NCBI RefSeq assembly: GCF_900177485.1
Contig: NZ_LT840186.1
Coordinates: 868,001-932,000 of the forward strand
DNA: 64,000 nt
From: Candidatus Pelagibacter sp. HIMB1321
GTDB lineage: Bacteria; Pseudomonadota; Alphaproteobacteria; Pelagibacterales; Pelagibacteraceae
Reading direction: 5' to 3'
Part shown: positions 41,678-50,948 of the stretch, piece by piece
Layout of the letters: the number at the start of each line of letters is the position of its first letter
Numbering within the stretch: position 1 is the first letter of the stretch
Program-made: the position numbers and the translations under genes
Notes under the pieces: model-generated
The model's input: only the letters and a program-made list of their open reading frames with translations
Database searches by the model: none
Told to the model about the DNA's origin: nothing

Positions 41678-42352
41678 CTAAATAATTGATAGAAATCTTT
41701 TTGAGAAACTTTCTAATTTTTGAGAGTATTTTCTACTATCATTATTAAATCTATTATAAGCAACAACTGCAGGTATTGCTGCTAGTAATCCAAGCGCTGT
41801 TGCAAATAACGCTTCTGCTATTCCAGGTGCAACAATTGCAAGACTGGTATTTCTGGATATTGCTATGGATTGAAAAGAATTCATGATCCCCCATACAGTT
41901 CCAAATAAACCTATGAAAGGAGCTGTTGATCCAACTGTTGCCAAAAAAGTAAAACCTTTTTCAATTTTAGAAATTTGTTTTTCAATTCCAACTTCTAAAA
42001 TTCTACCCATTTTTTCTACTAAATTTGTTTTTGATTTAGATTTAAGTAAACCTTGCATAGATTCTTTAAATAAAGCCGCCATGGGATCCTCAACATCAGA
42101 AGGAAGACTATTATAGAAAGTTTCTGCAGATTTTGATCTCCAAAACTTTTCTTCGAATTCTTCTGAAGAAAGATTTATTTTTTTAAACATCTTTATTTTA
42201 TCAAAAATGATCGCCCAAGAATAAATTGAGCAAGCAATCAAAGAGATAATTACTGTTTTTACAATTATATCTGCTTTTAAAAATAAGTTTATTAAAGAGA
42301 AATCTGCACTAGATGCTAAGCCTACTGCTTGAGATGATATATCTGCTTCCAT
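41678..42352 (-). CDS. tolQ: TolQ, proton-channel subunit (ExbB family)
   Basis: Three membrane helices (about 27-47, 137-160, 172-195). The conserved STAPFIGLFGTVWGIMNSF and IAPGIAEALFATALGLLAAIPAVVAYN-type regions identify ExbB/TolQ. It forms the inner-membrane motor with TolR. It is first in tolQRAB-pal. The gene ybgC, which precedes tolQ in many bacteria, is absent. Confidence 0.97.
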   Translation of the reverse strand: MEADISSQAVGLASSADFSLINLFLKADIIVKTVIISLIACSIYSWAIIFDKIKMFKKINLSSEEFEEKFWRSKSAETFYNSLPSDVEDPMAALFKESMQGLLKSKSKTNLVEKMGRILEVGIEKQISKIEKGFTFLATVGSTAPFIGLFGTVWGIMNSFQSIAISRNTSLAIVAPGIAEALFATALGLLAAIPAVVAYNRFNNDSRKYSQKLESFSKRFLSII

Positions 42353-42403
42353 TCAAAACTATTCACACTGAAATGTGTCATCAATTTGTTCTAAAAACTT
42401 TGA

Positions 42404-42898
42404 CTATTCATCATTTCTAAATGTCTCAAAAAAAAAGCTGGCAATTAATATCGCATCAGCCTTATTTGAATCTTTTTTTTTTGCTAAATTAGATGAAAAA
42501 TAGGGAAATATCTCAATAGCCTTTGTTCTGCTGGCATCTTTTTCTGAATTAATTAAATTAAAATATTTTTTCCACTTTGCGGGTCTTACAAAATACATGG
42601 GAAGTTGCATAGCCGAACATATTCCTTTTAATATTCCAAATGATTGTCCAAAATTAAACATGCTGGTAACTCCTTGACCAGGCATAGCTGAAACCTGTTC
42701 AATTACGACTTTGATATCGTTTTTATCTATTTTTTCTGTTCTATGTTTTATCTCATTATAAATCTGAGATCCGTTAACTTGTTTTTTATTTTTTTTTCCT
42801 TCTGTCATAGTTGGCATTTCGACTACATCTAAAATTCTTCCGTCTTTAAGAAAACAAATTGATCCTGATATACCTGGATCTATTCCGATTATTAGCAT
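42404..42898 (-). CDS. ruvC: RuvC-like Holliday junction resolvase, phage-type variant
   Basis: An RNase H-fold nuclease of 164 residues. Candidate catalytic acids are Asp7 (GIDPG), the Glu of VVIEQV, and the Asp residues of KKDSNKADAILIA. The last motif follows the spacing D-x4-D seen in phage-like RuvC proteins rather than the HDEADALA form of cellular RuvC, and GQGVTSMFNFGQSFG also fits the phage group. It sits at the usual ruvC place after yebC. It probably resolves four-way junctions, but the natural substrate is inference. Confidence 0.75.
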   Translation of the reverse strand: MLIIGIDPGISGSICFLKDGRILDVVEMPTMTEGKKNKKQVNGSQIYNEIKHRTEKIDKNDIKVVIEQVSAMPGQGVTSMFNFGQSFGILKGICSAMQLPMYFVRPAKWKKYFNLINSEKDASRTKAIEIFPYFSSNLAKKKDSNKADAILIASFFFETFRNDE

Positions 42899-42901
42899 TA
42901 G

Positions 42902-43624
42902 TTATTCTCCTAAATCTGCATTTGAAAAAATATTTTGAACATCGTCGTCATCATCTAGTGCTTCAAAAAATTCAATAAGTTTTTCTTTTTGTTCGCCTAC
43001 AACTTTAACATTATTAAGAGGTACCCATTCAATTTCTGTTGAAATGAAATTCATTATTTTTTTTTCTAAATTTTTTTTAACATTGTAAATTTCATTCATT
43101 GGGCACTGTATTTCATGAATATTTTCTTTTGTTATACACTCATCTGCTCCAGCTTCTATTGCTAACTCAAGTATTTCTTCCTCTGAAATTTCTTTTTTAT
43201 CAATTTTAATTACTCCCATCTGATTAAAATTATGTGATGCTGATCCTTGAGTACCAAGGCTACCTCCGGCTTTTTGAAAAATTGTTCTTATATTAGACGC
43301 TGTTCTATTTTTATTATCAGTTAATGTCTCAACTATTACAGCAACTCTTTCAGGCCCAAATCCCTCATATCTAAGGTCTTCAAAATTTGAAGCTGTATTG
43401 ACTGAAGATTTATCAATTGCTCTCTCTATATTATCTTTAGGCATGTTAGCAGACCTTGCAGCTTGAATTGCTGATCTTAGTCTTGGATTCATTGCTGGAT
43501 CTTTATCTCCAAGTTTAGCTGCTACAGTAATTTCTTTTGAGAGTTTTGAAAATATTTTTGATCTTTGTTTATCAGCTTTTCCTTTTTTATGTTTAATACC
43601 TGCCCAATGTGAATGTCCTGCCAT
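42902..43624 (-). CDS. yebC: YebC/PmpR family translation or transcription factor
   Basis: Starts MAGHSHWAGIKHKKGKADKQRSKIFSKLSKEI, the family hallmark; RSANMPKDNIERAI and YEGFGPERVAVIVETLTDNKNRT follow. Length 240 is normal. Members have been described as transcriptional regulators and, more recently, as factors helping translation of proline stretches. The order yebC-ruvC is conserved in proteobacteria. Confidence 0.97.
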   Translation of the reverse strand: MAGHSHWAGIKHKKGKADKQRSKIFSKLSKEITVAAKLGDKDPAMNPRLRSAIQAARSANMPKDNIERAIDKSSVNTASNFEDLRYEGFGPERVAVIVETLTDNKNRTASNIRTIFQKAGGSLGTQGSASHNFNQMGVIKIDKKEISEEEILELAIEAGADECITKENIHEIQCPMNEIYNVKKNLEKKIMNFISTEIEWVPLNNVKVVGEQKEKLIEFFEALDDDDDVQNIFSNADLGE

Positions 43625-43627
43625 GAT

Positions 43628-44434
43628 TTATAATGTATTTTTTAATTGTCCACCAAAGATATAACTTTCTACATGTTTTGAAAGACCAGTTTTCAAATCA
43701 CATTCAACAATAACACCACTCAAAGTTGCTTCTCCAATGGCAGGGAAATGTTTTGTTGAATTTTCTTTAAAAAATCTATTAATAGAATTCTCTTTATTCA
43801 TACCAATTACAGAGTCGTAATCTCCGCACATACCAGCATCAGTTTGATAAGCAGTTCCATTTTTTAAAATCCGAGCATCGTTAGTTGGAATATGGGTGTG
43901 TGTTCCAACTACTAAAGTTGCTTTTCCATCAAAATAATGACCAATAGCATTTTTTTCACTAGTTATTTCTCCATGAAAATCTACGATCAATAAATCATAG
44001 TCTTCTTTTAGCGTATGTTCTTTTAAAAACTTTTTTGAAGTTTCAAAAACATCATCACATTTTTTCATAAACACATTTCCCATTAAATTTAAAACACCAA
44101 TATTAATATTTTCAGAGGTTTTATAAATTTCAAAACCTTTTCCAGGAGATGGTTCAAACAAATTATATGGCCTTAAAAGTCTATTTTCTTTTTCAATAAA
44201 GCTCATTATTTCTTTTTGATCCCAAACATGATTTCCAGATGTAATCACGTCTACACCACAATTAAAAAAATCTTTACAATTATCCTCTGTAAGTCCAACT
44301 CCAGGTTCTGCAGAATTTTCACCATTTACTATAACAAAATCTATTTTTTTTTTTTGAATTTCTGATTTTAGATTATTTAAAATTTTTGAGCTCCCAGATA
44401 TCCCAACCACATCGCCTAAAAATAATATTTTCAT
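43628..44434 (-). CDS. ymdB: YmdB-type metallophosphoesterase (TIGR00282 family)
   Basis: Calcineurin-like phosphoesterase with all metal motifs: ILFLGDVVGISG, VNGENSAEPG, TSGNHVWDQ, DFHGEITSEK and GTHTHIPTND. Relatives hydrolyse 2',3'-cyclic nucleotides. The frame is open to an ATG at 44464, but the start at 44434 (MKILFLGD) puts the first metal motif at the N-terminus as in the family and leaves a 4-base overlap with the upstream gene. A run of twelve T on the plus strand at 44344-44355 encodes three lysines. Confidence 0.93.
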   Translation of the reverse strand: MKILFLGDVVGISGSSKILNNLKSEIQKKKIDFVIVNGENSAEPGVGLTEDNCKDFFNCGVDVITSGNHVWDQKEIMSFIEKENRLLRPYNLFEPSPGKGFEIYKTSENINIGVLNLMGNVFMKKCDDVFETSKKFLKEHTLKEDYDLLIVDFHGEITSEKNAIGHYFDGKATLVVGTHTHIPTNDARILKNGTAYQTDAGMCGDYDSVIGMNKENSINRFFKENSTKHFPAIGEATLSGVIVECDLKTGLSKHVESYIFGGQLKNTL

Positions 44435-44976
44435 AAAATAATCTTTTTTTCTGTAATTATGCAATCAAGTTTTTGATCAAATTTATTTATTGGTAAATTT
44501 TTAACAGCTTGAAAAGAAAAGCCCACACCAATTTTGAATATTTTCTTATCTAATTTTACTTTTGATAAATATCTATCATAATATCCACCACCATAACCTA
44601 GTCTATTAAACTGACTATCAAAACCCACTAAAGGTATTAACAAAATATCTGGATCAATTTTTTTGTTAGAAATTGGCTCAGGTATTCCATAAATATTAAT
44701 TTTTAAAGGATCAGATTTACACCATTGAAAAAAATTCATTTCATTATTTTTTAAAATTTTTGGCAGCGAAAAAATATAATTCTCATTATCTAATGCCTCT
44801 AAAATATTTAAGATGTCTAATTCATAATTAAATGGATAATAACAACCAATTACTTTCGAACTTAAATTTTGTTTTTCTATTAAATTAAAAAGTTTATTGG
44901 GATTTAATGAAATATTAGCTATGTAATTTTTTTTTCTTAAATTTATTAATTTTTTTCTAATAGCTGACTTATTCAC
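44431..44976 (-). CDS. 5-formyltetrahydrofolate cyclo-ligase
   Basis: Converts 5-formyl-THF to methenyl-THF with ATP. The C-terminal signature LVGFDSQFNRLGYGGGYYDRYL and an N-terminal IRKKLINLRKK are characteristic. Length 181 is normal. It lies next to zapA, as ygfA/fau does in many proteobacteria, but the gap to zapA is only 6 bases, so 6S RNA is not between them. Confidence 0.94.
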   Translation of the reverse strand: MNKSAIRKKLINLRKKNYIANISLNPNKLFNLIEKQNLSSKVIGCYYPFNYELDILNILEALDNENYIFSLPKILKNNEMNFFQWCKSDPLKINIYGIPEPISNKKIDPDILLIPLVGFDSQFNRLGYGGGYYDRYLSKVKLDKKIFKIGVGFSFQAVKNLPINKFDQKLDCIITEKKIIL

Positions 44977-44982
44977 TGGAAA

Positions 44983-45426
44983 TTAAGATAATCTTTCTAA
45001 ATCAGTTTTATCTATAAAATTTGAAATCTCATCTGTAGTTTGATCTATTATTTTTTCATAATTTTTTTGATTATTTTCAATTTCAATTTTTAAATTATCA
45101 TGTCTATCTTTCAGTTGATTTATTTCCTCTTCTTTCTTATCTCTGTAGTCATAGACCAAGCTTTTTAATTCTCTAAATTTATTTGAAAGTTCCTTCAATT
45201 CATTTTTTTTTTGTTCAACTTTTTTTTTTGTTTCATGATATTCATCCATAACTTTAACGGCTGTAATCAAAAGCAATTTATTTTCTCCTAAATTTCCAAG
45301 ATCATTTTTCAACTCATTAAATTTTTTATTTAATTGTATCAAAAGCTCTTCTAGATGCTCTTCTTGCCCATCATCACATGATAGCAAAAACTCTTTACCA
45401 TTAAATTTAATACTTACGTTTGCCAT
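44983..45426 (-). CDS. zapA: Cell division protein ZapA
   Basis: Begins MANVSIKFNGKEFLLSCDDGQEEHLEELLIQLNKKFNELK, the ZapA globular head, followed by a long coiled coil (about 60-140). ZapA bundles FtsZ filaments. At 147 residues the coiled coil is longer than in E. coli (109). It overlaps the upstream coiled-coil gene by 13 bases, and the two proteins may act together at the division site. Confidence 0.9.
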   Translation of the reverse strand: MANVSIKFNGKEFLLSCDDGQEEHLEELLIQLNKKFNELKNDLGNLGENKLLLITAVKVMDEYHETKKKVEQKKNELKELSNKFRELKSLVYDYRDKKEEEINQLKDRHDNLKIEIENNQKNYEKIIDQTTDEISNFIDKTDLERLS

Positions 45427-45737
45427 TTGTCTATTTCCTCTAACAAGGTATCTGTTTCTTGATTTAATTCATCTATTTTTTCAGAAAATTCAATTTGTTT
45501 TCTTTCTTCTAGCTTTTGATTATTTTTTATTTCTTCTATTTTCTTTGACAATAACTCATAGTCCTCTTTTAAAATTTTATACTTGTCCTCAATTTCTTTC
45601 TTTTCAATTTCTAATTGATTTTTTTTATTTTTTAATTCTTCAATATTGTTGTCTAATTCTGGGTTTTTAAAACTTAAATTTTTGAGTTTATTTAAAACTG
45701 TATTTAATTTTTTTTCTTTTTCAGTTAAGGAATTCAT
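45414..45737 (-). CDS. Coiled-coil protein upstream of zapA (DUF4164-like)
   Basis: Almost the whole 107-residue chain is predicted coiled coil, rich in Lys, Glu, Asn and Leu, with no membrane helix. Alphaproteobacteria often carry a small DUF4164 coiled-coil gene at this position, and that is the best guess; function is not established. It overlaps zapA by 13 bases, which suggests coupled translation, and is first in the minus-strand run opposite tkt. Confidence 0.7.
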   Translation of the reverse strand: MNSLTEKEKKLNTVLNKLKNLSFKNPELDNNIEELKNKKNQLEIEKKEIEDKYKILKEDYELLSKKIEEIKNNQKLEERKQIEFSEKIDELNQETDTLLEEIDKWQT

Positions 45738-45790
45738 ATATATATGTTTATAATATTAAATAGATTCTTCTAAGTCTACACAGGATAATT

Positions 45791-47749
45791 TTGAGCAAAC
45801 AACACCATAACCTAACTAACTGTATAAGATTTTTATCTATTGATGCAGTCCAAAAGGCAAATTCAGGGCATCCTGGAATGCCAATGGGTATGGCAGATGT
45901 TGTTACAGTTTTGTTTCAGAAATTTTTAAGGTTTAATCCTAAAAATCCAAACTGGTTAAATAGAGACAGATTTGTGTTATCTGCAGGTCATGGATCAATG
46001 TTGCTGTATTCTCTTCTATATCTTACTGGCTACAAAAGCATCTCTCTAAGAGACATAAAGAACTTTAGACAACTTAATTCCATTTGTGCTGGACACCCTG
46101 AATATCATTCAGGTAGTGGAATAGAGACAACTACAGGACCACTTGGACAAGGGATTGGCAATGCTGTTGGAATGGCTTTAGCACAATCAATATTAGATCA
46201 TAAAATAGGGAAAAATATATTTAACCATAAAACATATGTTCTAGCTGGTGATGGATGTTTAATGGAAGGTATAAGTCACGAAGCTATGAGTTTGGCAGGA
46301 CATCTTAAACTTAAAAACTTGATCATGCTTTTTGATAATAATTCAATTTCAATTGATGGACCAACAAGTTTAGCTGTTTCAGATAATTTTAAAAAAAGAT
46401 TTGAAAGCTATGGTTGGGATTACATTAATATTGACGGACATAATCCTAAAGAAATTTTTAGAGCATTAAAAAAAGTGCAAAATGCAAAAAAACCAACAGT
46501 AATTTCATGTAAAACAAAAATTGGTTATGGGTCGCCAAATAAATCTGGAAAAGCTTCATCGCATGGAAGTCCTTTAGGAACTGATGAAATTAGTCTTGTT
46601 AGAAATAAACTTCAATGGCCTCACAAGCCATTTGACATACCCAAAAAATTATTAAATGAATGGAGGAAGATTGGTCAAAAAGGCTCTGTTGTAGAAAAAA
46701 AATGGAACAAAGTTTATCAAAAAAATAAATCCAAAATTAATAAAGTATTAAATCAAAATTTTTCAAAAGAAATTAAAAAAGAAAAATTAATTGCAGCTCA
46801 AGAATTAAAACCACTAGCATCAAGAAAGGCTTCTGAGAAAACTTTAATAGCATTAACAAATAAAGAAAACTCATTAGTAGGTGGATCAGCAGATTTAGCT
46901 GGCTCTAATAATACTAAAACAAAAACTCAAAAAATAATAGAACCTGGTAAATTTGCTGGAAACTATATTCATTACGGAGTCAGAGAGCACGCAATGGCAG
47001 CTATCATGAATGGTTTAGCATTACATAGTAAATTTATTCCATATGGCGGGACTTTTTTAATTTTTTCAGATTATTGTAAACCTTCCATTAGATTGTCAGC
47101 CTTAATGGAAAAGCAGGTTATTTATGTAATGACACATGACTCAATTGGTCTGGGAGAAGATGGGCCAACTCATCAACCCATAGAACAATTATCTGGGTTA
47201 AGATCTATTCCAAATCTAAATGTGTTAAGACCCGCAGATAGAATGGAGACAATCGAATGTTGGGAAATCGCGTTAAAAAATAAAAACACACCTAGTGTAC
47301 TATCATTGACTAGACAGAATTTAGACCCAGTAAGATTGAGATTTTCAAATACCAATAAGTGTGCACTAGGTGCATATGAAATTCTAAGATCAAACAAGAA
47401 AATTACTATAGCAATATTAGCAAGTGGTTCAGAAGTAAATCTTGCTAAAAAAGTTTGTAAAAACTTAGCAAAACATAAAATATATTCAAAAGTAATATCT
47501 GTTCCATGCCAAGAGATATTTGATGATCAAAGTCAAAGTTATAAAAACAAAATTTTGAAAGAAACAAAATATATTTTCTCAATTGAGGCTGGAAGAACAG
47601 AATGTTGGAATAAATATGTTGGTAAAAATGGATTAACTTTTGGTATAGAAGATTTTGGTAAAAGTGCACCTTTTGAAGATATTTATAATCATTTTGGTTT
47701 ATCAGTAAAAAATGTTTCATCTAAAATTAAAAATTTTTTAAGGAGATAA
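45791..47749 (+). CDS. tkt: Transketolase
   Basis: ThDP enzyme of the pentose phosphate pathway. Signatures are RFLSIDAVQKANSGHPGMPMG, GPLGQGIGNAVGMA, the ThDP motif GDGCLMEGISHEAMSLAGH with a later NN, and GEDGPTHQPIEQLSGLRSIPN. Length 652 is normal. The frame opens at TTG (45791); the next in-frame ATG falls after the catalytic N-terminal motif, so TTG is preferred. It starts a plus-strand run tkt-gap-pgk-aldolase. Confidence 0.97.
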   Translation: MSKQHHNLTNCIRFLSIDAVQKANSGHPGMPMGMADVVTVLFQKFLRFNPKNPNWLNRDRFVLSAGHGSMLLYSLLYLTGYKSISLRDIKNFRQLNSICAGHPEYHSGSGIETTTGPLGQGIGNAVGMALAQSILDHKIGKNIFNHKTYVLAGDGCLMEGISHEAMSLAGHLKLKNLIMLFDNNSISIDGPTSLAVSDNFKKRFESYGWDYINIDGHNPKEIFRALKKVQNAKKPTVISCKTKIGYGSPNKSGKASSHGSPLGTDEISLVRNKLQWPHKPFDIPKKLLNEWRKIGQKGSVVEKKWNKVYQKNKSKINKVLNQNFSKEIKKEKLIAAQELKPLASRKASEKTLIALTNKENSLVGGSADLAGSNNTKTKTQKIIEPGKFAGNYIHYGVREHAMAAIMNGLALHSKFIPYGGTFLIFSDYCKPSIRLSALMEKQVIYVMTHDSIGLGEDGPTHQPIEQLSGLRSIPNLNVLRPADRMETIECWEIALKNKNTPSVLSLTRQNLDPVRLRFSNTNKCALGAYEILRSNKKITIAILASGSEVNLAKKVCKNLAKHKIYSKVISVPCQEIFDDQSQSYKNKILKETKYIFSIEAGRTECWNKYVGKNGLTFGIEDFGKSAPFEDIYNHFGLSVKNVSSKIKNFLRR

Positions 47750-47752
47750 GTT

Positions 47753-48760
47753 ATGACTATCAAAGTTGGAATTAATGGAATGGGCAGGATTGGACGAATG
47801 GTCTTGCGATCAATTATAGAAAGCAACAATAAGAATATAGAAATTAAGCATATAAATAACCGAACTGGTCCTGAAGCATGCTCAACATTAATAAAGTATG
47901 ACTCTATTCATGGAAAATTCAACGCTGAAATTAAATTTGATGAAAATCATCTCATAATAAATGGGACTAAGATATTATTTACAAAAGAAACTAACTTAGA
48001 AAATATTGATTGGAAAAAATCAGAAGTTGACTATGTGTTTGAGTGCACTGGCAAATTTAATTCCAAAGATAAACTTCTACCACATTTAAATAATGGGGCA
48101 GAAAAAGTTATTGTATCTGCACCATGTAAAAATGCAGATAAAACTGTTGTATTTGGAGTAAATGAGAATGAGATAAATAACGAGGATAAAATAATTTCTG
48201 CAGCATCATGTACAACTAATTGTTTGGCTCCAGCAGCTTATGTTTTGAATAATAAATTTGAAATTGAGAAAGGTTTTATGACCACAATTCATGCATTTAC
48301 AAGTGATCAGAGAATATTAGATAATTCTCACAAAGATCCAAGAAGAGCAAGATCTGCAAGTCAATCTATAGTTCCAACTTCTACAGGTGCTTCAAAGGCT
48401 ATTGGGGAAATCATTCCTTCACTTAAAGGTAAATTAGAAGGTGTTGCAATGAGAGTGCCTACGCCAAACGTTTCTTTAGTCGAACTAGTTTTTTGTACAA
48501 AGAAAAGTTTAACTGTAGACTCAATTAATAATTCGTTTCAAGAATATATAGATAAACAAAATAAATCTGTTTTAGATTTAACTTTTGAAAAACTTGTCTC
48601 AATAGATTTCAATCATAACCCAGCATCATCAATAATAGATGGATCTTTAACAAATGTTGTTGGAGATAATATGGGTAAAATTTCTGCTTGGTATGATAAC
48701 GAATGGGGTTTTTCAAATAGAATGTGTGATATAGCAGAGTATTTACAAAAAAATACTTAA
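47753..48760 (+). CDS. gap: Glyceraldehyde-3-phosphate dehydrogenase, type I
   Basis: NAD-binding start KVGINGMGRIGRMVLRS, catalytic Cys in SAASCTTNCLAPAAYVLN, and AMRVPTPNVSLVELV and WYDNEWGFSNRM near the C-terminus. Length 335 is typical. It lies 3 bases after tkt with a Shine-Dalgarno (AGGAG near 47742) and overlaps pgk by one base. Confidence 0.98.
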   Translation: MTIKVGINGMGRIGRMVLRSIIESNNKNIEIKHINNRTGPEACSTLIKYDSIHGKFNAEIKFDENHLIINGTKILFTKETNLENIDWKKSEVDYVFECTGKFNSKDKLLPHLNNGAEKVIVSAPCKNADKTVVFGVNENEINNEDKIISAASCTTNCLAPAAYVLNNKFEIEKGFMTTIHAFTSDQRILDNSHKDPRRARSASQSIVPTSTGASKAIGEIIPSLKGKLEGVAMRVPTPNVSLVELVFCTKKSLTVDSINNSFQEYIDKQNKSVLDLTFEKLVSIDFNHNPASSIIDGSLTNVVGDNMGKISAWYDNEWGFSNRMCDIAEYLQKNT

Positions 48761-49938
48761 TGAAAAATATTGAAAACCAAAAAAACCTCTTAGGTAAGAG
48801 GGTTTTATTAAGATTAGATTTAAATGTACCTTTGCAAGATGGTATAATTCAAGATGAGACAAGGATAAGTAAAATCCTACCAACTTTAAAATTTTTAATA
48901 CAAAAACAAGCAAAAATTATTATTATTTCTCACGCTGGTAGACCAAAAGGAAAAATAGTTCCAGCTTTATCTTTGAAACTGATTTGCACTAATCTATCAG
49001 AGAAATTAAATCAGAAGATAAATTTAATAACGGATGATATTAGAAAAATAGAAAATAAAGATTTATTTAAAAATATTGATGGAAATATTTTAGTATTAGA
49101 AAATATTAGATTTTACCCAGAAGAAGAGAATAATGATTCTAATTTTTCCCAACATTTAGCGTCATTTGCTGATGTGTACATTAATGATGCATTTTCATGT
49201 TCTCATAGAGCACATGCATCAGTCACAAGTATTACAAAATTTTTGCCTTCCTATTGTGGGCTGCAATTTAATTCAGAAGTTACAGCATTAAAAAAAGTAA
49301 CATCAGAAATTGAAAAACCGATTTCTTGCATAATTGGTGGATCAAAAATCTCAACAAAAATTGGTATAATAAAAAATTTAATTCCTAAGTTTGATAATAT
49401 TATTATTGTGGGTGGGATGGCTAATAATATTTTAAGCTATAAAAATGTTAAGATTGGAAAATCAATTCATGAAGAAAACTGTAATGAAATTGTTAAAAAT
49501 ATTTTTGAAACATCAAAACAATATTCTTGTTCGATAATTTATCCAGAAGATGTAATTACTTCAAAAAGCTTAGATGGAAAACCTGAGCCAAAAAAATTAA
49601 ATGATATAAGTGATGATGATATGATTTTAGATATAGGCGAAAAAACTATTAAAAAAATTGATAACTTAATTAATTCAAGTAAGACAATTTTGTGGAATGG
49701 TCCTGCTGGATACTTTGAAAATAATGATTTTGCTAATGGTAGTTTTCAAATCGCAAAATCTATTGTTAAAAATCATAAATCTAATTCTATTTATTCAGTT
49801 GCAGGTGGAGGTGATACAATTTCGGTACTTAACAAAATTAATGCGATTAATGACTTTAATTTTATTTCAACTGCAGGTGGAGCCTTTTTAGAATACCTTG
49901 AAGGAAAAGAAATTCCTGGTATAAGCGCACTCAATTAA
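48760..49938 (+). CDS. pgk: Phosphoglycerate kinase
   Basis: Family motifs in order: RVLLRLDLNVPLQDG, ISHAGRPKG, LENIRFYPEEE, NDAFSCSHRAHASV, GGSKISTKIG, and the C-terminal nucleotide loop SVAGGGDTIS with AGGAFLEYLEG. Length 392 is normal. It overlaps gap by one base and is followed 2 bases later by the aldolase gene. Confidence 0.98.
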   Translation: MKNIENQKNLLGKRVLLRLDLNVPLQDGIIQDETRISKILPTLKFLIQKQAKIIIISHAGRPKGKIVPALSLKLICTNLSEKLNQKINLITDDIRKIENKDLFKNIDGNILVLENIRFYPEEENNDSNFSQHLASFADVYINDAFSCSHRAHASVTSITKFLPSYCGLQFNSEVTALKKVTSEIEKPISCIIGGSKISTKIGIIKNLIPKFDNIIIVGGMANNILSYKNVKIGKSIHEENCNEIVKNIFETSKQYSCSIIYPEDVITSKSLDGKPEPKKLNDISDDDMILDIGEKTIKKIDNLINSSKTILWNGPAGYFENNDFANGSFQIAKSIVKNHKSNSIYSVAGGGDTISVLNKINAINDFNFISTAGGAFLEYLEGKEIPGISALN

Positions 49939-49940
49939 TC

Positions 49941-50948
49941 ATGTCAGAATTAAATACAATAGCATTAAAAATTTTATCAAATGGTAAAGGAATATTAGCT
50001 GCAGACGAAAGTACGGCTACGATGACTAAAAGACTAGATTCTGTTAATGTTCCTTCTACTCCCGAAAACAGATTGTCTTTTAGAGAAACTCTTTTTTCAT
50101 CAAGCAGCATGTCAGAATGTATTGGAGGGGTGATTCTTTATGATGAGACGATTAAACAACAAACCTCAAATAAAAAAAATATTCCAGACCTATTACAATC
50201 AGTGAACTCAATACCAGGTATTAAAGTTGATACAGGTGCAAAGAGTTTAGCTGGATCACCAAATGAAAAAGTTACAGAAGGATTGGATGGTCTAAGAGAT
50301 AGATTAAAAGAGTATTACAAATTGGGAGCAAGATTTACTAAATGGAGAGGTGTTTACAATATTACAAAAGATCATCCTAGCAAACTTGCTGTACATTCTA
50401 ATGCACATGCTCTTGCAAGATATGCGGCGTTAGTTCAAGAATGCAATATGGTTCCAATAGTTGAACCTGAAGTTTTAATGGATGGAAATCATTCAGCCGA
50501 AGACTGCTTAAAAAAAACTTCTGAAGTAATCAAAAAATGTTTTGAGGAATTAATACTTCATAAAATTGATCTAACAGGTGTAATTTTAAAACCAAATATG
50601 ATTTTAGCAGGATCAGAGTCTGATAATAAAATTAATGGTGATGAAGTTGCAAAACTAACTGTTGAATGTTTAAAAAATTCAGTCCCTTCTGAAGTTCCAG
50701 GTGTAGCATTTTTATCAGGTGGTCAATCAGAAATAGAATCTACTGAAAATTTAAATTTAATAAATAAAGTAAATAATACAAATTTTATAATGTCTTATTC
50801 TTATGGTAGAGCATTACAACAAAGTGCATTAAAATGTTGGTCAAAAAATATCACTGATATTGAAGGAACTCAAAAAGTGTTTAATCATAGAGCGAAAATG
50901 AATACTTTAGCTGCGCAAGGTAAATGGTCTAAGGAACTTGAGAATTAA
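49941..50948 (+). CDS. fbaB: Fructose-bisphosphate aldolase, class I
   Basis: The eukaryote-like class I form: GKGILAADESTATMTKRL, GVILYDETIKQ, ARFTKWRGVY, EPEVLMDG and the Schiff-base Lys in VILKPNMIL, then LSGGQSE and SYGRALQQSAL. Class I needs no metal, which may suit a low-metal ocean habitat (inference). Length 335. The symbol for this type varies (fda, fbaB). It overlaps the next gene by 11 bases. Confidence 0.95.
   Translation: MSELNTIALKILSNGKGILAADESTATMTKRLDSVNVPSTPENRLSFRETLFSSSSMSECIGGVILYDETIKQQTSNKKNIPDLLQSVNSIPGIKVDTGAKSLAGSPNEKVTEGLDGLRDRLKEYYKLGARFTKWRGVYNITKDHPSKLAVHSNAHALARYAALVQECNMVPIVEPEVLMDGNHSAEDCLKKTSEVIKKCFEELILHKIDLTGVILKPNMILAGSESDNKINGDEVAKLTVECLKNSVPSEVPGVAFLSGGQSEIESTENLNLINKVNNTNFIMSYSYGRALQQSALKCWSKNITDIEGTQKVFNHRAKMNTLAAQGKWSKELEN

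Noticed and set aside
43624-44464. Longer ymdB start at 44464
   Set aside because: It would put ten extra residues before the first metal-binding motif and lengthen the overlap with the ligase gene; the ATG at 44434 fits the family.
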